In this document: piece after piece, positions 17,797 through 26,708 of the stretch
Position numbering within the stretch: the stretch's first letter is position 1
Layout of the letters: every line of letters starts with the position of its first letter
Assembly: GCA_963793335.1 (NCBI GenBank)
Contig: CAWBZS010000027.1
Location: 69,568 to 133,567 of the forward strand
Origin: Sva-07 sp963793335
GTDB lineage: Bacteria > Actinomycetota > Acidimicrobiia > Acidimicrobiales > Ilumatobacteraceae
Reading direction: 5' to 3'
DNA: 64,000 bases
Made by a program: the position numbers and the translations under genes
Notes under the pieces: model-generated
Seen by the model: the letters and a program-made list of their open reading frames with translations, nothing else
The model's database searches: none
Told to the model about the DNA's origin: nothing

Positions 17797-19341
17797 TCAC
17801 CCCGTCTGGCCGCGCGGACGGCGAACACGAGGGATGCGCAGCGTGATCACCGACAACGCCAGGATCACCGGGTAGATCTCGAGGCGACCGAGCAACATCT
17901 GCACCATCGCCACCCACCGACCGGCCCGAGGGATCGACAAGAAGTCGTTCGCATGGTCGAGCGCACCGAGCCCGGGGCCGACGTTGCCGAATGCTGTCGC
18001 CGACGACGAGAACGACGTGATCATGTCCGGACCGGTCATCGAGATCAGCACCGCACCACCGCCGAACACCGCGAGTGCCAACACCATGAAGCCGAGTACG
18101 CGCCGTGCGACATCGTCGGGAAGCACGCCGCTGCCGACACGCACGGGACGAACGAGTTTCGGATGCAGGTGCCGGAGGGCTTCACGGTGGGCGAAGCTGG
18201 CAATCGCCATGACGCGCACGAGCTTCACGCCGCCGGCGGTCGACCCGGCCATCGCTCCGATCGGCATCACGAGCAGGAGGATCAGCTGCGTGGTCTGGCT
18301 CCACAGCCCGTACTCGGTCGTGACGTAGCCCGTCGTGGTGATCGTCGACACCGTGGTGAAGAGCGCGTCGCGGAACCCCGATGCCTGACCGCCGTCGAAG
18401 CCGGACGCCACGAAGCTCCACATGGCGATTGCGGCCACCACGATCAGATACACCCGGAACTCCGACGACCGCAGCAGCGGTTTCGGATCGCGCTTGAGCG
18501 CCCGGTAGTAGAGCGTGAAGCTGCCGCCGGCAAGCAGCATGGCGATGATGCAGATCCACTCGATGAGGGCCGAGTCGAAGGCCCCGATCGAGTTCTGGTA
18601 CGGCGAGAATCCGCCTGTCGACACCGTGGTGAAGCTGTGCGACACGGCGTCGTAGAGGCTCATGCCAGCAGCGGCGTAGAGCACGGCGAGCACGATGGTG
18701 AACCCGACGTACACCGCCCACAGACGCCGGGCCGTTTCGCGAACCCGTGGAGTGAGGCGTTCACCCGTCGGTCCGGGTGCTTCGGCGGCGAGCAGGCTCA
18801 TGCCGCCGGAACCGACCGTTGGCAGGACCGCCACGACGAGGACGATCACCCCCATGCCGCCCATCCACTGCGTCGTGGAACGCCAGAACAACAACCCCTT
18901 CGAGGTGCCTTCGATGTCGGCGATCACGGTGGCGCCAGTGGTGGTGAAGCCCGAAATCGACTCGAACAGCGCGTCGTCGAACTGCGCGAACTGTCCGGCG
19001 AGCACGTACGGGATCGATCCGGCCGCAGCCATCGCGAGCCAGGCGAGCGTGACCGTGGTGAAGACGTCGAGGGTACGGATCTGTTTCGGCACGATCGTCA
19101 CACGCCACATCACCGACCCGACCGCCCAGACCACGGTTCCCGAGAGCAACAGGACGGCCACATCGGGGCCACCGTCGATGGCGTCGACCAGCCCGGACAC
19201 CGCGATGCCGACGCCGACCACGGCGATGGTGAGCCCGACGACGTTGACGACCAGTGACGAGTACCGGCCCGGCGACAGCAGTCGTTCGCCTCGACCGCCG
19301 AACCACGACACGCGCCCCGTGGAGCGGGTGGCGAACGTCAT
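17797..19341 (-). CDS. trkH: Trk-type potassium uptake protein, membrane subunit
   Basis: This 514-residue polytopic protein has the four P-loop repeats of TrkH/KtrB transporters. Filter-like segments include GFTTTGATVI near residue 130, FTTVSTGGFSPY near 240, STITTTGYVTTEYG near 340 and TAFGNVGPG near 450. It takes up K+ with the NAD-binding TrkA protein. Its ATG overlaps the trkA stop by 4 nt, so the two form a tight operon (trkA first). It converges on the MenJ-like gene, with 16 nt between the stops. Confidence 0.92.
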   Translation of the reverse strand: MTFATRSTGRVSWFGGRGERLLSPGRYSSLVVNVVGLTIAVVGVGIAVSGLVDAIDGGPDVAVLLLSGTVVWAVGSVMWRVTIVPKQIRTLDVFTTVTLAWLAMAAAGSIPYVLAGQFAQFDDALFESISGFTTTGATVIADIEGTSKGLLFWRSTTQWMGGMGVIVLVVAVLPTVGSGGMSLLAAEAPGPTGERLTPRVRETARRLWAVYVGFTIVLAVLYAAAGMSLYDAVSHSFTTVSTGGFSPYQNSIGAFDSALIEWICIIAMLLAGGSFTLYYRALKRDPKPLLRSSEFRVYLIVVAAIAMWSFVASGFDGGQASGFRDALFTTVSTITTTGYVTTEYGLWSQTTQLILLLVMPIGAMAGSTAGGVKLVRVMAIASFAHREALRHLHPKLVRPVRVGSGVLPDDVARRVLGFMVLALAVFGGGAVLISMTGPDMITSFSSSATAFGNVGPGLGALDHANDFLSIPRAGRWVAMVQMLLGRLEIYPVILALSVITLRIPRVRRPRGQTG

Positions 19342-20687
19342 GCGGAGAACGCCCGGCGAGTGGCCCCGAGCGAGTCCGGCCGTGAGAACACCACCACCTT
19401 GTCCTCTGCAGCGAGTCGGGTGTGGCCGCGCACGATCTGGGACGTGCCGTCGGCCCGGGTGACTGCGCCGAGCAGCACCGACGGTGGAAGGTCCAGCTCG
19501 GCCACCAAGACGCCGGCCGCCTCGCTGCCCGCCTCGATCTCGAACTCGTTCACCTCGACATCACTCTCGAGGAACGTCGCGACCGACGCCGTGCCGCCGC
19601 GGATGTGGCGGAGCACCGCGTTGGCAGATGCGGTGCGCGGACTGAGCGCTGCGTCGATCCCGAACTGGCGCACCAGCGGCAGCAGTGCGAGACGGTGGAG
19701 CACCGCCACCGTGAACGCATCGCCCTCGGCCGCGGCGTAGGCGCACGCGAGCACGTTGGACGCGTCGTCGCCGGTGGCGGCGATCACCAGGTCCATTCGA
19801 GCAACCGACTCCTCCAGCAACAGTTCGGTGTCGGCGATGTCGCCCTGGACGATCGTCACCCGAGGCAACCGCTCGCTGAGCGCCTTGGCCCGATGCGGAT
19901 CGTGTTCGACCAGCACCACACTGGCGCCTTCGCGCTGCAGTTGCTCGGCCACCCTCGTGCCGATGGCTCCACCACCGAGCACCATCACCCGGTGCGCACG
20001 GCGGGTGGCGGCACCGAGTAACTCCATGATCTCGCGGCGTGCGCTGCGGGTGGTGAGGACCCGGACGTGGTCGCCGGCCTCGACGACCTGGTCGCCCCGC
20101 GGGATCACCGTCTCGCCTCCACGGGTCAGCGCGCCGAACAGGAACTTCCAGTCCGGTTCGAACGAGCGACCGATCTCGGCGAGGTCGTGGCCGACGAACG
20201 GAGAGCGCTCAGCGACAACTGCGCCGAGCACCAACAGCTCACCTCCGGACATCGGGTACACCTCATCTGCGCCACCCACGTGGGCCAGCTCCATGATCTC
20301 GTCGGCGGTGTCGGCATCGGGGTCGATGACCACATCGGCGCGCATCGTCGCGAGCAGCGACTCCCCCAGTGGCCCGCGGAGCTCTTCGGTCTGGATCCGA
20401 ACCACGGTCTGTTCGACACCGAACTCCTTGGCGAGCAACGAAGCCAGGAGGTTCACCTCGTCGTTCTGCGTGACCCCGGCGAGCAGGTCGGCACGCTCGA
20501 TGCCCGCCGATCGCAGCACCGACGGGACGGTGGCGCTGCCGACCACCACCTGCACGTCGAGTTCCGCGCCGATCGCCGCGGCGATCTGCTCGTTCTGTTC
20601 GATGACGACGACGTCGTTTCCTTCCGCACCCAGCCGTTGCGCCAGGTACCACCCGACCTCACCGGCCCCGACGATCACGACATGCAT
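19338..20687 (-). CDS. trkA: Trk potassium uptake regulatory subunit TrkA
   Basis: This 449-residue cytosolic protein holds two RCK units. The first Rossmann motif is VIVGAGEVGWYLAQRL at the N-terminus and the second is VMVLGGGAIGTRVAEQL near residue 235. Each is followed by a TrkA-C domain (near residues 145-225 and 370-449). It gates TrkH in response to NAD(H) or other nucleotides. I chose ATG 20685-20687; a GTG two codons earlier is also in frame. Confidence 0.93.
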   Translation of the reverse strand: MHVVIVGAGEVGWYLAQRLGAEGNDVVVIEQNEQIAAAIGAELDVQVVVGSATVPSVLRSAGIERADLLAGVTQNDEVNLLASLLAKEFGVEQTVVRIQTEELRGPLGESLLATMRADVVIDPDADTADEIMELAHVGGADEVYPMSGGELLVLGAVVAERSPFVGHDLAEIGRSFEPDWKFLFGALTRGGETVIPRGDQVVEAGDHVRVLTTRSARREIMELLGAATRRAHRVMVLGGGAIGTRVAEQLQREGASVVLVEHDPHRAKALSERLPRVTIVQGDIADTELLLEESVARMDLVIAATGDDASNVLACAYAAAEGDAFTVAVLHRLALLPLVRQFGIDAALSPRTASANAVLRHIRGGTASVATFLESDVEVNEFEIEAGSEAAGVLVAELDLPPSVLLGAVTRADGTSQIVRGHTRLAAEDKVVVFSRPDSLGATRRAFSA

Positions 20688-20778
20688 TCCCACACACTGC
20701 CCGATCGCACCCGCCGATCACGAACATCGCAGCGGCGGAACTCACATGTCACATCGCCCCGGCGCGGCGGTCGCCGGG

Positions 20779-21789
20779 TCAGGCGGTGACGGGGACCGAG
20801 GCGAGCAGCGCGCGAGGGGCGGCGCGCAGCGCGGCGGTGGCGTCCGAATCGGGAAAGTCGTCGCAGAGCTGTTCGGCCCGATCGACGTACGCGCGTGCGG
20901 CATCCGCGGCTGAACGCAGTCCGTCGTTCGACCGCACGATCGCCAGCGCCTTGTCCTGCGCGGCAGCGTCGAGTGGCGAACCGAGGAGATCGCCGAGCTC
21001 GACCGCCGCCGGGCTGTCGAGGGCGAGCGTCCGTAACACCGGCAGCGTGTAGACACCTTCGACCATGTCGTGGCCGGCGGGTTTGCCGAGCTGTTCGTCG
21101 GTTGCGGTGATGTCCAAGATGTCGTCGACGATCTGGAACACCGTGCCGTAGGCGTTGCCGTACTCGGTGAGTGCCTCGATCACCGGGCGGGGATGCCCTG
21201 CGACGATGCCGCCGATGCGCGCCGCGGTGCCGTACAGCGACGCCGTCTTGCCGTGGATCGACCGGAGATAGCTCTCCTCGGTGCGAGCGAGATCGTACGT
21301 GTGGCGGAGCTCCTCGATCTGCCCCTCGCACAGCCAACCGATCGTGCGTGCCAACAGCCCGGCCACCTCGGTGCCGAGCGACGCGGCGATCTCCGACGCT
21401 CGAGACAACAGGAAGTCACCCGCCAGGATGGCTTGCAGATTGCCCCACTTGGCGTTGACCGTCTCGACGCCACGGCGGGTGTCGGCTTCGTCCATCACGT
21501 CGTCGTGGTACAGCGATCCGAGGTGCACCAGCTCGCACGCCACCCCGCCGCGCACGACGTCGTGGGATGCCGAATCGCCGAAGATCTGGGCGCCCGCCAC
21601 GGCGAGCACCGGACGCAGTCGCTTGCCACCGGCGACGATCAGGTGCGAGGCGAGCTGGTTGAGGTAGGCGTCCGGGGTGACCACCGAGTCGAGCATCGCC
21701 TGCTCGATCAGTTCGCGATCGGCGTCCATCGACGGAATGGTCAACAACGGCGACGAACCATTGGGGGCCAGCACCTCTTCCTGGGACAC
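20779..21789 (-). CDS. Polyprenyl diphosphate synthase
   Basis: This 336-residue trans-prenyltransferase has both aspartate-rich motifs, YHDDVMDEADTRRG (FARM) and FQIVDDILD (SARM), plus GGKRLRP near the N-terminus. It condenses isopentenyl diphosphate onto an allylic primer. With complex I and a MenJ-like protein nearby, the product is probably the side chain of menaquinone; the chain length cannot be read from sequence. I placed the start at GTG 21789, 7 nt after a TAGCCT box. The frame is open further upstream only because it overlaps the map gene. Confidence 0.93.
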   Translation of the reverse strand: MSQEEVLAPNGSSPLLTIPSMDADRELIEQAMLDSVVTPDAYLNQLASHLIVAGGKRLRPVLAVAGAQIFGDSASHDVVRGGVACELVHLGSLYHDDVMDEADTRRGVETVNAKWGNLQAILAGDFLLSRASEIAASLGTEVAGLLARTIGWLCEGQIEELRHTYDLARTEESYLRSIHGKTASLYGTAARIGGIVAGHPRPVIEALTEYGNAYGTVFQIVDDILDITATDEQLGKPAGHDMVEGVYTLPVLRTLALDSPAAVELGDLLGSPLDAAAQDKALAIVRSNDGLRSAADAARAYVDRAEQLCDDFPDSDATAALRAAPRALLASVPVTA

Positions 21790-21796
21790 GAGCGAC

Positions 21797-21802
21797 AGGC
21801 TA
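21797..21802 (-). promoter_or_regulatory. -10 box (TAGCCT) of the polyprenyl synthase gene, leaderless
   Basis: On the minus strand TAGCCT lies 7 nt before the GTG at 21789. It is paired back to back with the map promoter, the two start codons being only 66 bp apart. Confidence 0.6.
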
Positions 21803-21842
21803 GGCGCGCCTGCACGAGGACGCACGGACGAGCATCCGCCCC

Positions 21843-21848
21843 TATCCT
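21843..21848 (+). promoter_or_regulatory. -10 box (TATCCT) of map, leaderless
   Basis: TATCCT ends 7 nt before the ATG at 21856. No ribosome binding site lies between them. Confidence 0.6.
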
Positions 21849-21855
21849 GAAATTC

Positions 21856-22839
21856 ATGTCTTTCACGGCGACCGCCCCCGCCATCTTGCCCCAGGCGAAC
21901 GAATCGTGCTGGTGTGGCAGCGGACGAAAGTACAAGCGCTGCCACAAGAAGTCGGAGGGCCGCGTGCTGCCCGGCGAGGTCACGCCGATGCGCAGCGTGC
22001 CCGACTCGATCAGCCGACCGTCGTACGCCGACACCGGCGACGTGGTCGCCTGGGACGAACCGCGCGTCAAGAGTCCCGAGATCATCGAGGCGATGCGCCA
22101 CTCCGGCAGGGTCGCCGCCGAGGTCCTGAGGCTGGCCGGCGACATGGTCGCTCCCGGGGTGACCACCGAAGAGATCGACATCGCCGTGCACGACATGTTC
22201 ATCGAGCGGGGCGCGTATCCGTCCACGATCAACTACCACGGCTACCCGAAGGCGTGCTGCACCTCCGTCAACGAAGTGATCTGCCACGGCATCCCCGACT
22301 CGCGGGCACTGCAGGAGGGCGACATCTGCAACATCGATGTCACCGGCTGGATCGGCGGCGTCCACGGTGACACCAACGCCACGTTCTTCGTCGGCGAAGT
22401 CGACCCCGAGAGCCGCCGGTTGGTGCAGGTCACCGAGGAGTGCACCTGGTACGGCATCGAGGCCGTCAAGCCCGGCCGCCCGATCAGCGACATCGGACGA
22501 GCGATCGAGGACCATGCCAAGGCCCACAAGTACGGGGTCGTGCGGGCGTTCGTCGGACACGGCATCGGTGAGCAATTCCACACCGACATCCAGGTCCTCC
22601 ACTACTACGACTCACGCGCCAGCACGATCATGCGACCCGGCATGACGTTCACGATCGAGCCGATGATCACGCTCGGAACGGTCAACTACAAGATCTGGGA
22701 CGACGACTGGACCGCCGTGACCGCCGACGGCAAGCGCACCGCCCAGTTCGAGCACACGATCCTCGTGACCGACGACGGCTACGAGGTGCTCACGGGCGGG
22801 CCGGGAGCGGCGAGCCCGGCGGCTCCGTGGAATCGCTGA
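21856..22839 (+). CDS. map: Type I methionine aminopeptidase with SEC-C zinc motif
   Basis: This 327-residue enzyme removes the N-terminal methionine from new proteins. A SEC-C type zinc motif, CWCGSGRKYKRCH, occupies residues 18-30, ahead of the catalytic domain. The dinuclear metal ligands can be followed in order: CNIDVTG, HGDTNATFFVG, FVGHGIGEQFH, TIEPMI and QFEHTILV. CHGIPD provides the substrate-side histidine. The 3' end overlaps the convergent membrane protein gene by about 50 nt. Confidence 0.95.
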   Translation: MSFTATAPAILPQANESCWCGSGRKYKRCHKKSEGRVLPGEVTPMRSVPDSISRPSYADTGDVVAWDEPRVKSPEIIEAMRHSGRVAAEVLRLAGDMVAPGVTTEEIDIAVHDMFIERGAYPSTINYHGYPKACCTSVNEVICHGIPDSRALQEGDICNIDVTGWIGGVHGDTNATFFVGEVDPESRRLVQVTEECTWYGIEAVKPGRPISDIGRAIEDHAKAHKYGVVRAFVGHGIGEQFHTDIQVLHYYDSRASTIMRPGMTFTIEPMITLGTVNYKIWDDDWTAVTADGKRTAQFEHTILVTDDGYEVLTGGPGAASPAAPWNR

Positions 22840-23866
22840 CCGAGCCCTCGGTCGCAGCACTGCTCACCGCGAACAACCACCACAGCGCAACCGCAGCGAT
22901 CGCTGCGCCACCGACCAGCGTCGCAGCCGTGGTGAACCGATCGAGCCACAGCGGGGCGTCGGTGGGAATGATCGCGGCCGACAACCCGTCGCGCTTGGTG
23001 AAGCCCCACACGGCCAGTTCGACACCGACGAAGAGCATCGCGGCATCCGCTGCGAATCGCTGATCTCGCCAGGCCAGCAGCAGTCCCGCTCCGGCGGACA
23101 CGACGGCGATCCCGGGAAGCACCACCCAGATCAGTCGCGGGTCGGTCGCTGCAGGCAACGATGTGTACTGCGCAAGCCCGACCCCGAATGCGAGCGCCAC
23201 GAGCGGGAACGTTGCCACGATCGGCGCGACACGCGTCGCACGGAGGAACCAGGCCGCCACAGCCACCGCCAGACCGGCAACGAATCCGAGCCACATCGGG
23301 ATCGGAGATGGAGCTGGCTGCCAGGTGCTGACCACCGTGACCTCGACGACGCTGCCGTCGACCGTGATCGGGATCACTGCTTCGAGGATCTGATCACCCG
23401 GGCCGAGCCCGAACGGACGGGCGCTCTGCATCCAGTGCGCACGATGATCGTGCCACGCCCAGTACCCGCCGGTGCCCACCTCCTCCCACCGGGGTTCGGC
23501 CTCGGCGTTGGCCGTCGGCGGCACCGTTTCGATGCCGTAGCGCTGCGCGTTGAGATAGACGGCCGGGGAGTTGCGGTTCTCGAGCACGGTGCCGTCGGAC
23601 CTGAACCACAGGTAGTCCTCGCCCTGGTAGCCGACCACCATGGCCTCGACACCGGGCTCGACCTGCATCTCGAAGAACGAATCGCCGCCGATGATGCCGA
23701 CATCGATCGACGGCGTGGCAGGTTCGATCGAACGAACCTCCGACAGGTAGTCGGTGGGACCAGCGGGGTCGGCGGCAGCCGGACTGAACGATGCGAGTGC
23801 ACCCAGCAACCCGACGATCGCCGCCGCGATCAGCCGACGGGGTGGCAGCGACGATCGGGACTTCAT
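22790..23866 (-). CDS. Unknown secreted/membrane protein ending the copper operon
   Basis: This 358-residue protein has a signal peptide (residues 1-33, ending SPAAA), an extracellular domain of about 135 residues rich in Trp/Tyr/His (GTGGYWAWHDHRAHWM) and five C-terminal helices from about residue 175 on. I do not recognise a family with confidence. It is the last gene of the run cytochrome c, Sco1, cupredoxin. A role in copper delivery or oxidase biogenesis follows from position only. The ATG at 23864-23866 gives the signal peptide; an upstream open frame is Ser/Arg-rich noise inside the cupredoxin gene. Confidence 0.75.
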   Translation of the reverse strand: MKSRSSLPPRRLIAAAIVGLLGALASFSPAAADPAGPTDYLSEVRSIEPATPSIDVGIIGGDSFFEMQVEPGVEAMVVGYQGEDYLWFRSDGTVLENRNSPAVYLNAQRYGIETVPPTANAEAEPRWEEVGTGGYWAWHDHRAHWMQSARPFGLGPGDQILEAVIPITVDGSVVEVTVVSTWQPAPSPIPMWLGFVAGLAVAVAAWFLRATRVAPIVATFPLVALAFGVGLAQYTSLPAATDPRLIWVVLPGIAVVSAGAGLLLAWRDQRFAADAAMLFVGVELAVWGFTKRDGLSAAIIPTDAPLWLDRFTTAATLVGGAAIAAVALWWLFAVSSAATEGSVSDSTEPPGSPLPARP

Positions 23867-23876
23867 CGGCCGGCCG

Positions 23877-24254
23877 TCACGCATTGACGACGAGGACGAG
23901 TTGGCCGCTCGGGTGCACCGTGCAGACCCCTTCGAATTCGCCGGGCGTGGCGAATCGCTGGGTGAGCGTCTCGTTGGCACCCACGAAGAACGGCCCGACC
24001 GTGTGCCCGCGATCGTCCTGGTTCTCGATGCGGATCGTGTCGCCGACGTTCACCTGCAACTCCGCCGGGAGGATCTCGAGCGGGGTCCCGGCGTCGAGCG
24101 CTTCGCCCGCACCTTCCGGAATCACGTACTCGAGCGTGGCGTTCTCCGCGTCGACGACCGATTCGGTGCCGGGCTGGCTGGTGTCGCTCCCGCCGCAACC
24201 GGCGGCGACCGCCATGGCGAGCAACCCGGCGATGATCGATGCCCGCAGCCTCAT
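23877..24254 (-). CDS. Cupredoxin-like lipoprotein
   Basis: This 125-residue protein begins with a lipoprotein signal (lipobox AVAAGC, Cys near residue 20). It carries a type 1 copper fold signature: a first histidine in DDRGHTVGPF and a second cluster GVCTVHPSGQ with Cys and His. A methionine is not seen at the usual fourth ligand place, where Gln or Leu may stand in. It probably shuttles electrons or copper outside the cytoplasmic membrane. It starts at ATG 24254, overlapping the Sco1 stop by 4 nt. Confidence 0.87.
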   Translation of the reverse strand: MRLRASIIAGLLAMAVAAGCGGSDTSQPGTESVVDAENATLEYVIPEGAGEALDAGTPLEILPAELQVNVGDTIRIENQDDRGHTVGPFFVGANETLTQRFATPGEFEGVCTVHPSGQLVLVVNA

Positions 24255-24925
24255 GCCAGACCCCGCTCGGCGAAGAGTTGGGCGACGTCGGTGGCCATGT
24301 CGCTGGACGACAGCCCGAACGGCCACGTGACCTGCAAGCGACCTTCGTCGTCGACCAGATACAGGAATCCGCTGTGGGACACCTCGATGTCACCGTCGTC
24401 GGTCGTGACCACGTCGTAGCTCGCACCGAACGGCTCGGCAGCGGCGGCGAGCAGGTCGGCGTCGGTGGTGCCGGCCGCCTCGGCGTCGGCCACGAAGCTC
24501 GTGACGTAGCCGGGCAGCACTGCGTTGTCGCGTTCGGGGTCGACGGTGACCATCAGGGTGTCGACCGAGTCGGCGAGTTCTGGCGGGAGACGCCGGAGCG
24601 CGACCGCCCAGTCGGCCATCGTGGTCGGGCAGACGTCGGGGCAGTTGGTGAACCCGAAGTAGACCGCCCGGAAGCCTCCGGGCTCGGCACGGAAGACGGC
24701 GTCATCGCCTGGGTTGGTCAGCGACGGGAGGGCGGTGGCATCGACCGAGGGTGCCGGCGTCCGCACGATGCCCGCGAGTTCGCGATCGGCGAGGTCGGTG
24801 CTCGCCGGTGTCTCGACGACCGGCGCGTCGGCCTCCGGTGTCGAACCTTCGTCGCTGCTTGCGCATCCCGACACGACCAGCGCGACCGCGAATGCCCCGG
24901 CAAGGAGACGGCGCAGGTCAACCAT
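24251..24925 (-). CDS. SCO1/SenC family copper chaperone lipoprotein
   Basis: This 224-residue lipoprotein (lipobox VVSGC) has the Sco copper site FTNCPDVCPTTMADW (C-x3-C) and the distal histidine in EVSHSGFLYLVDDEGR. Sco proteins deliver copper to the CuA site of cytochrome c oxidase or keep it reduced. The start is ATG 24923-24925, 8 nt inside the cytochrome c gene. The oxidase itself is not in the window. Confidence 0.93.
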   Translation of the reverse strand: MVDLRRLLAGAFAVALVVSGCASSDEGSTPEADAPVVETPASTDLADRELAGIVRTPAPSVDATALPSLTNPGDDAVFRAEPGGFRAVYFGFTNCPDVCPTTMADWAVALRRLPPELADSVDTLMVTVDPERDNAVLPGYVTSFVADAEAAGTTDADLLAAAAEPFGASYDVVTTDDGDIEVSHSGFLYLVDDEGRLQVTWPFGLSSSDMATDVAQLFAERGLA

Positions 24926-25367
24926 CGGTGGTGTCACCACCCGACAGCGTGTTGATGAACGCCACCACGTCGGCGATCTCGGCGTCACTCAGCTGATTGG
25001 CCGGCATCTGCAACGAGGCGTCGGCGGTGATCTCCGCGTTGGGGTCGGCGATGGAGCGGGTGAGGTAGGCGTCGTCGGCGAGCACGGTGCTCCCGTCGGC
25101 GAGCAACACCTCCGAACCGGCGAGGCCGATCCAGGACGGACCGGCGCCACCACCGAAGTCCTGACCGTGGCACCCGGCACACCCCTGCGACCGCGAGATC
25201 TGCTCCCCGCGTTGCACTGCAGGATCGGCCGGGGCCGCGCTCGACTCGTCGCCGCTGCCGCCGTCGTCGCCACATGCCACGGCGCCGAACGCCATCGTGG
25301 CGGTGAGTGCCGAGGCAACAGCGAGACGACCAGCGGACCATCTGCGTTGCGTCGATCGTTCAGTCAC
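24918..25367 (-). CDS. Cytochrome c lipoprotein
   Basis: This 149-residue protein has a lipobox-like signal (GAVACG), a linker rich in Ser/Asp and one heme motif, CAGCH, near residue 63. LQMPANQLSDAEIADVVAFI follows with the axial methionine. It resembles the small cytochrome c fused to COX2 in caa3 oxidases and is therefore probably an electron donor. It starts at GTG 25367 with AAGGAG about 8 nt upstream, 21 nt after the sigma factor gene. Confidence 0.9.
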   Translation of the reverse strand: MTERSTQRRWSAGRLAVASALTATMAFGAVACGDDGGSGDESSAAPADPAVQRGEQISRSQGCAGCHGQDFGGGAGPSWIGLAGSEVLLADGSTVLADDAYLTRSIADPNAEITADASLQMPANQLSDAEIADVVAFINTLSGGDTTDG

Positions 25368-25388
25368 GTCCTTGTCTCCTTGGGTTGG

Positions 25389-25946
25389 TCAACCGGTTGC
25401 GCGCTCGGCGCCTCCGTCAGATTCGCGCATCATCGCCACCAAGTCGTGGCGGGCGCGGGCGACGCGTGAACGCACCGTGCCGATTGGGCAGTCGAGCACC
25501 TCGGCGGCTTCGTCGTAGCGCAATCCCAGCACCTGGGTGAGCACGAAGGCTGCACGTCGATCGGGGTCGAGGTGGGCCACGACATCATCGAGCTCGACTC
25601 GACCGGCGATGTCGGGGCTCGCCATCGCGTCGACCGACCCGGCGGTGGCATTGTGCATCACCGCATGGTCGAGCCGGCGACGCCGGCCGGCGCGCCGGGT
25701 GTGGTCGGCACAGGTCCGCCGGGCGATGGTGAGCAGCCACCCGCGGGCGGCGCCGTCAGCGCGGAAGCGATGGATCGAACCGATCGCACGCTCGTAGGTC
25801 TCCTGGGTCAGGTCGTCGGCGTACTGGGTGTCGCCGAGGTACCGACACAGGCGCCAGACATCGGCCTGCGTCTCCGCCACGAACCGTTCGAGCGCGACGC
25901 GATCGCCGTCGCGTGCTGCCACGAGCAGGTTCGTCAAGTGGTCCAC
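25389..25946 (-). CDS. ECF sigma factor, SigC-like
   Basis: This 185-residue sigma-70 family protein has region 2 (ADDLTQETYERAIGSIHRF) near residues 45-65 and region 4 (LRYDEAAEVLDCPIGTVRSRVARAR) near residues 140-165. The segments QADVWRLCRYL, ADDLTQET and CPIGTVRSRVARAR closely recall mycobacterial SigC, which has been linked to copper homeostasis. Here the gene is followed on the same strand by cytochrome c, Sco1 and a cupredoxin. The chosen GTG (25944-25946) is the first start before region 2; the upstream open frame overlaps the divergent gene region. Confidence 0.9.
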   Translation of the reverse strand: MDHLTNLLVAARDGDRVALERFVAETQADVWRLCRYLGDTQYADDLTQETYERAIGSIHRFRADGAARGWLLTIARRTCADHTRRAGRRRRLDHAVMHNATAGSVDAMASPDIAGRVELDDVVAHLDPDRRAAFVLTQVLGLRYDEAAEVLDCPIGTVRSRVARARHDLVAMMRESDGGAERATG

Positions 25947-26051
25947 ATTCCAAGTGTCGCAGCTCCGAACTCGGACCACGCAGTGACGATTGTCCTTTGT
26001 TTTCAACGCTGCTCGGGAACTTCCACGCCCCCGGGAACGACGTGGACACCC

Positions 26052-26708
26052 ATGCAGGAAAACGGGGATGCCATCGACCGCCACGAGTGCGACGCGATCT
26101 GCGAGATCGTGTCCGCTCGCGCCGACGGCGAAGCCGCGCACGACGACATCGAGGCAGCAGAGGCCCATCTCGCCGTCTGCGAATCATGCACGACGTTCGC
26201 CGCGGAGATGCACCGTCTCGATCGTCTCGTCCGAGTACGCCCGGCCGAAGCGGTGCCGAACTTCGTCGAACTGGTCACGTCGCGAGTTCGACCGGCTCGT
26301 CTGGGCCGGAGCGGCTGGCTCCGACCGGCGTTGGCATGGGTGGCGCTGGTGATGCTCGTGCAGAGCCTTCCGGCGCTGCTGTTCGGCGAGGCCGCCGGCA
26401 CGAGCACTCATCTCGCTCGCCACCTCGGAGCGTTCGGCGCTGCGCTGGCCATCGGCTTCGCCTACGCCGCGTGGAAGCCGCATCGCGCATTCGGGTTGTT
26501 GCCCTTCACCGCCGCGTTGGTCGCCACCACCACCGTCAGCATCGTGGCCGACATCGCCACGGGCACGCGGACGCCGCTCGCCGAGCTGATCCACCTCACC
26601 GAGCTGGTCGGCCTGGCGCTGCTGTGGATGGTTGCGGGCGCACCCGGTTGGCGCCACCACCGGCGATCACGAGCCCCGCGGCTGCCGCGACTCGATCCGC
26701 TCCAGTAG
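26052..26708 (+). CDS. Putative zinc-finger anti-sigma factor with four membrane helices
   Basis: This 218-residue protein has an N-terminal HLAVCESC (H-x3-C-x2-C) zinc-binding anti-sigma domain, preceded by HECDAICEIVSARADGE. Four hydrophobic helices follow (about residues 95-112, 125-145, 155-172 and 180-200). It is divergent from the SigC-like factor with 105 bp between the starts, so it probably holds that sigma factor at the membrane. ATG 26052 begins MQENGDAIDRHECD. The 3' end overlaps the convergent methyltransferase gene by 42 nt. Confidence 0.82.
   Translation: MQENGDAIDRHECDAICEIVSARADGEAAHDDIEAAEAHLAVCESCTTFAAEMHRLDRLVRVRPAEAVPNFVELVTSRVRPARLGRSGWLRPALAWVALVMLVQSLPALLFGEAAGTSTHLARHLGAFGAALAIGFAYAAWKPHRAFGLLPFTAALVATTTVSIVADIATGTRTPLAELIHLTELVGLALLWMVAGAPGWRHHRRSRAPRLPRLDPLQ

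Noticed and set aside
26015..26051. Two GGAAC sequences before the anti-sigma gene as an ECF autoregulatory promoter
   Set aside because: GGAAC occurs near 26023 and 26035, but no matching -10 element sits at a usual spacing, so the site cannot be claimed.
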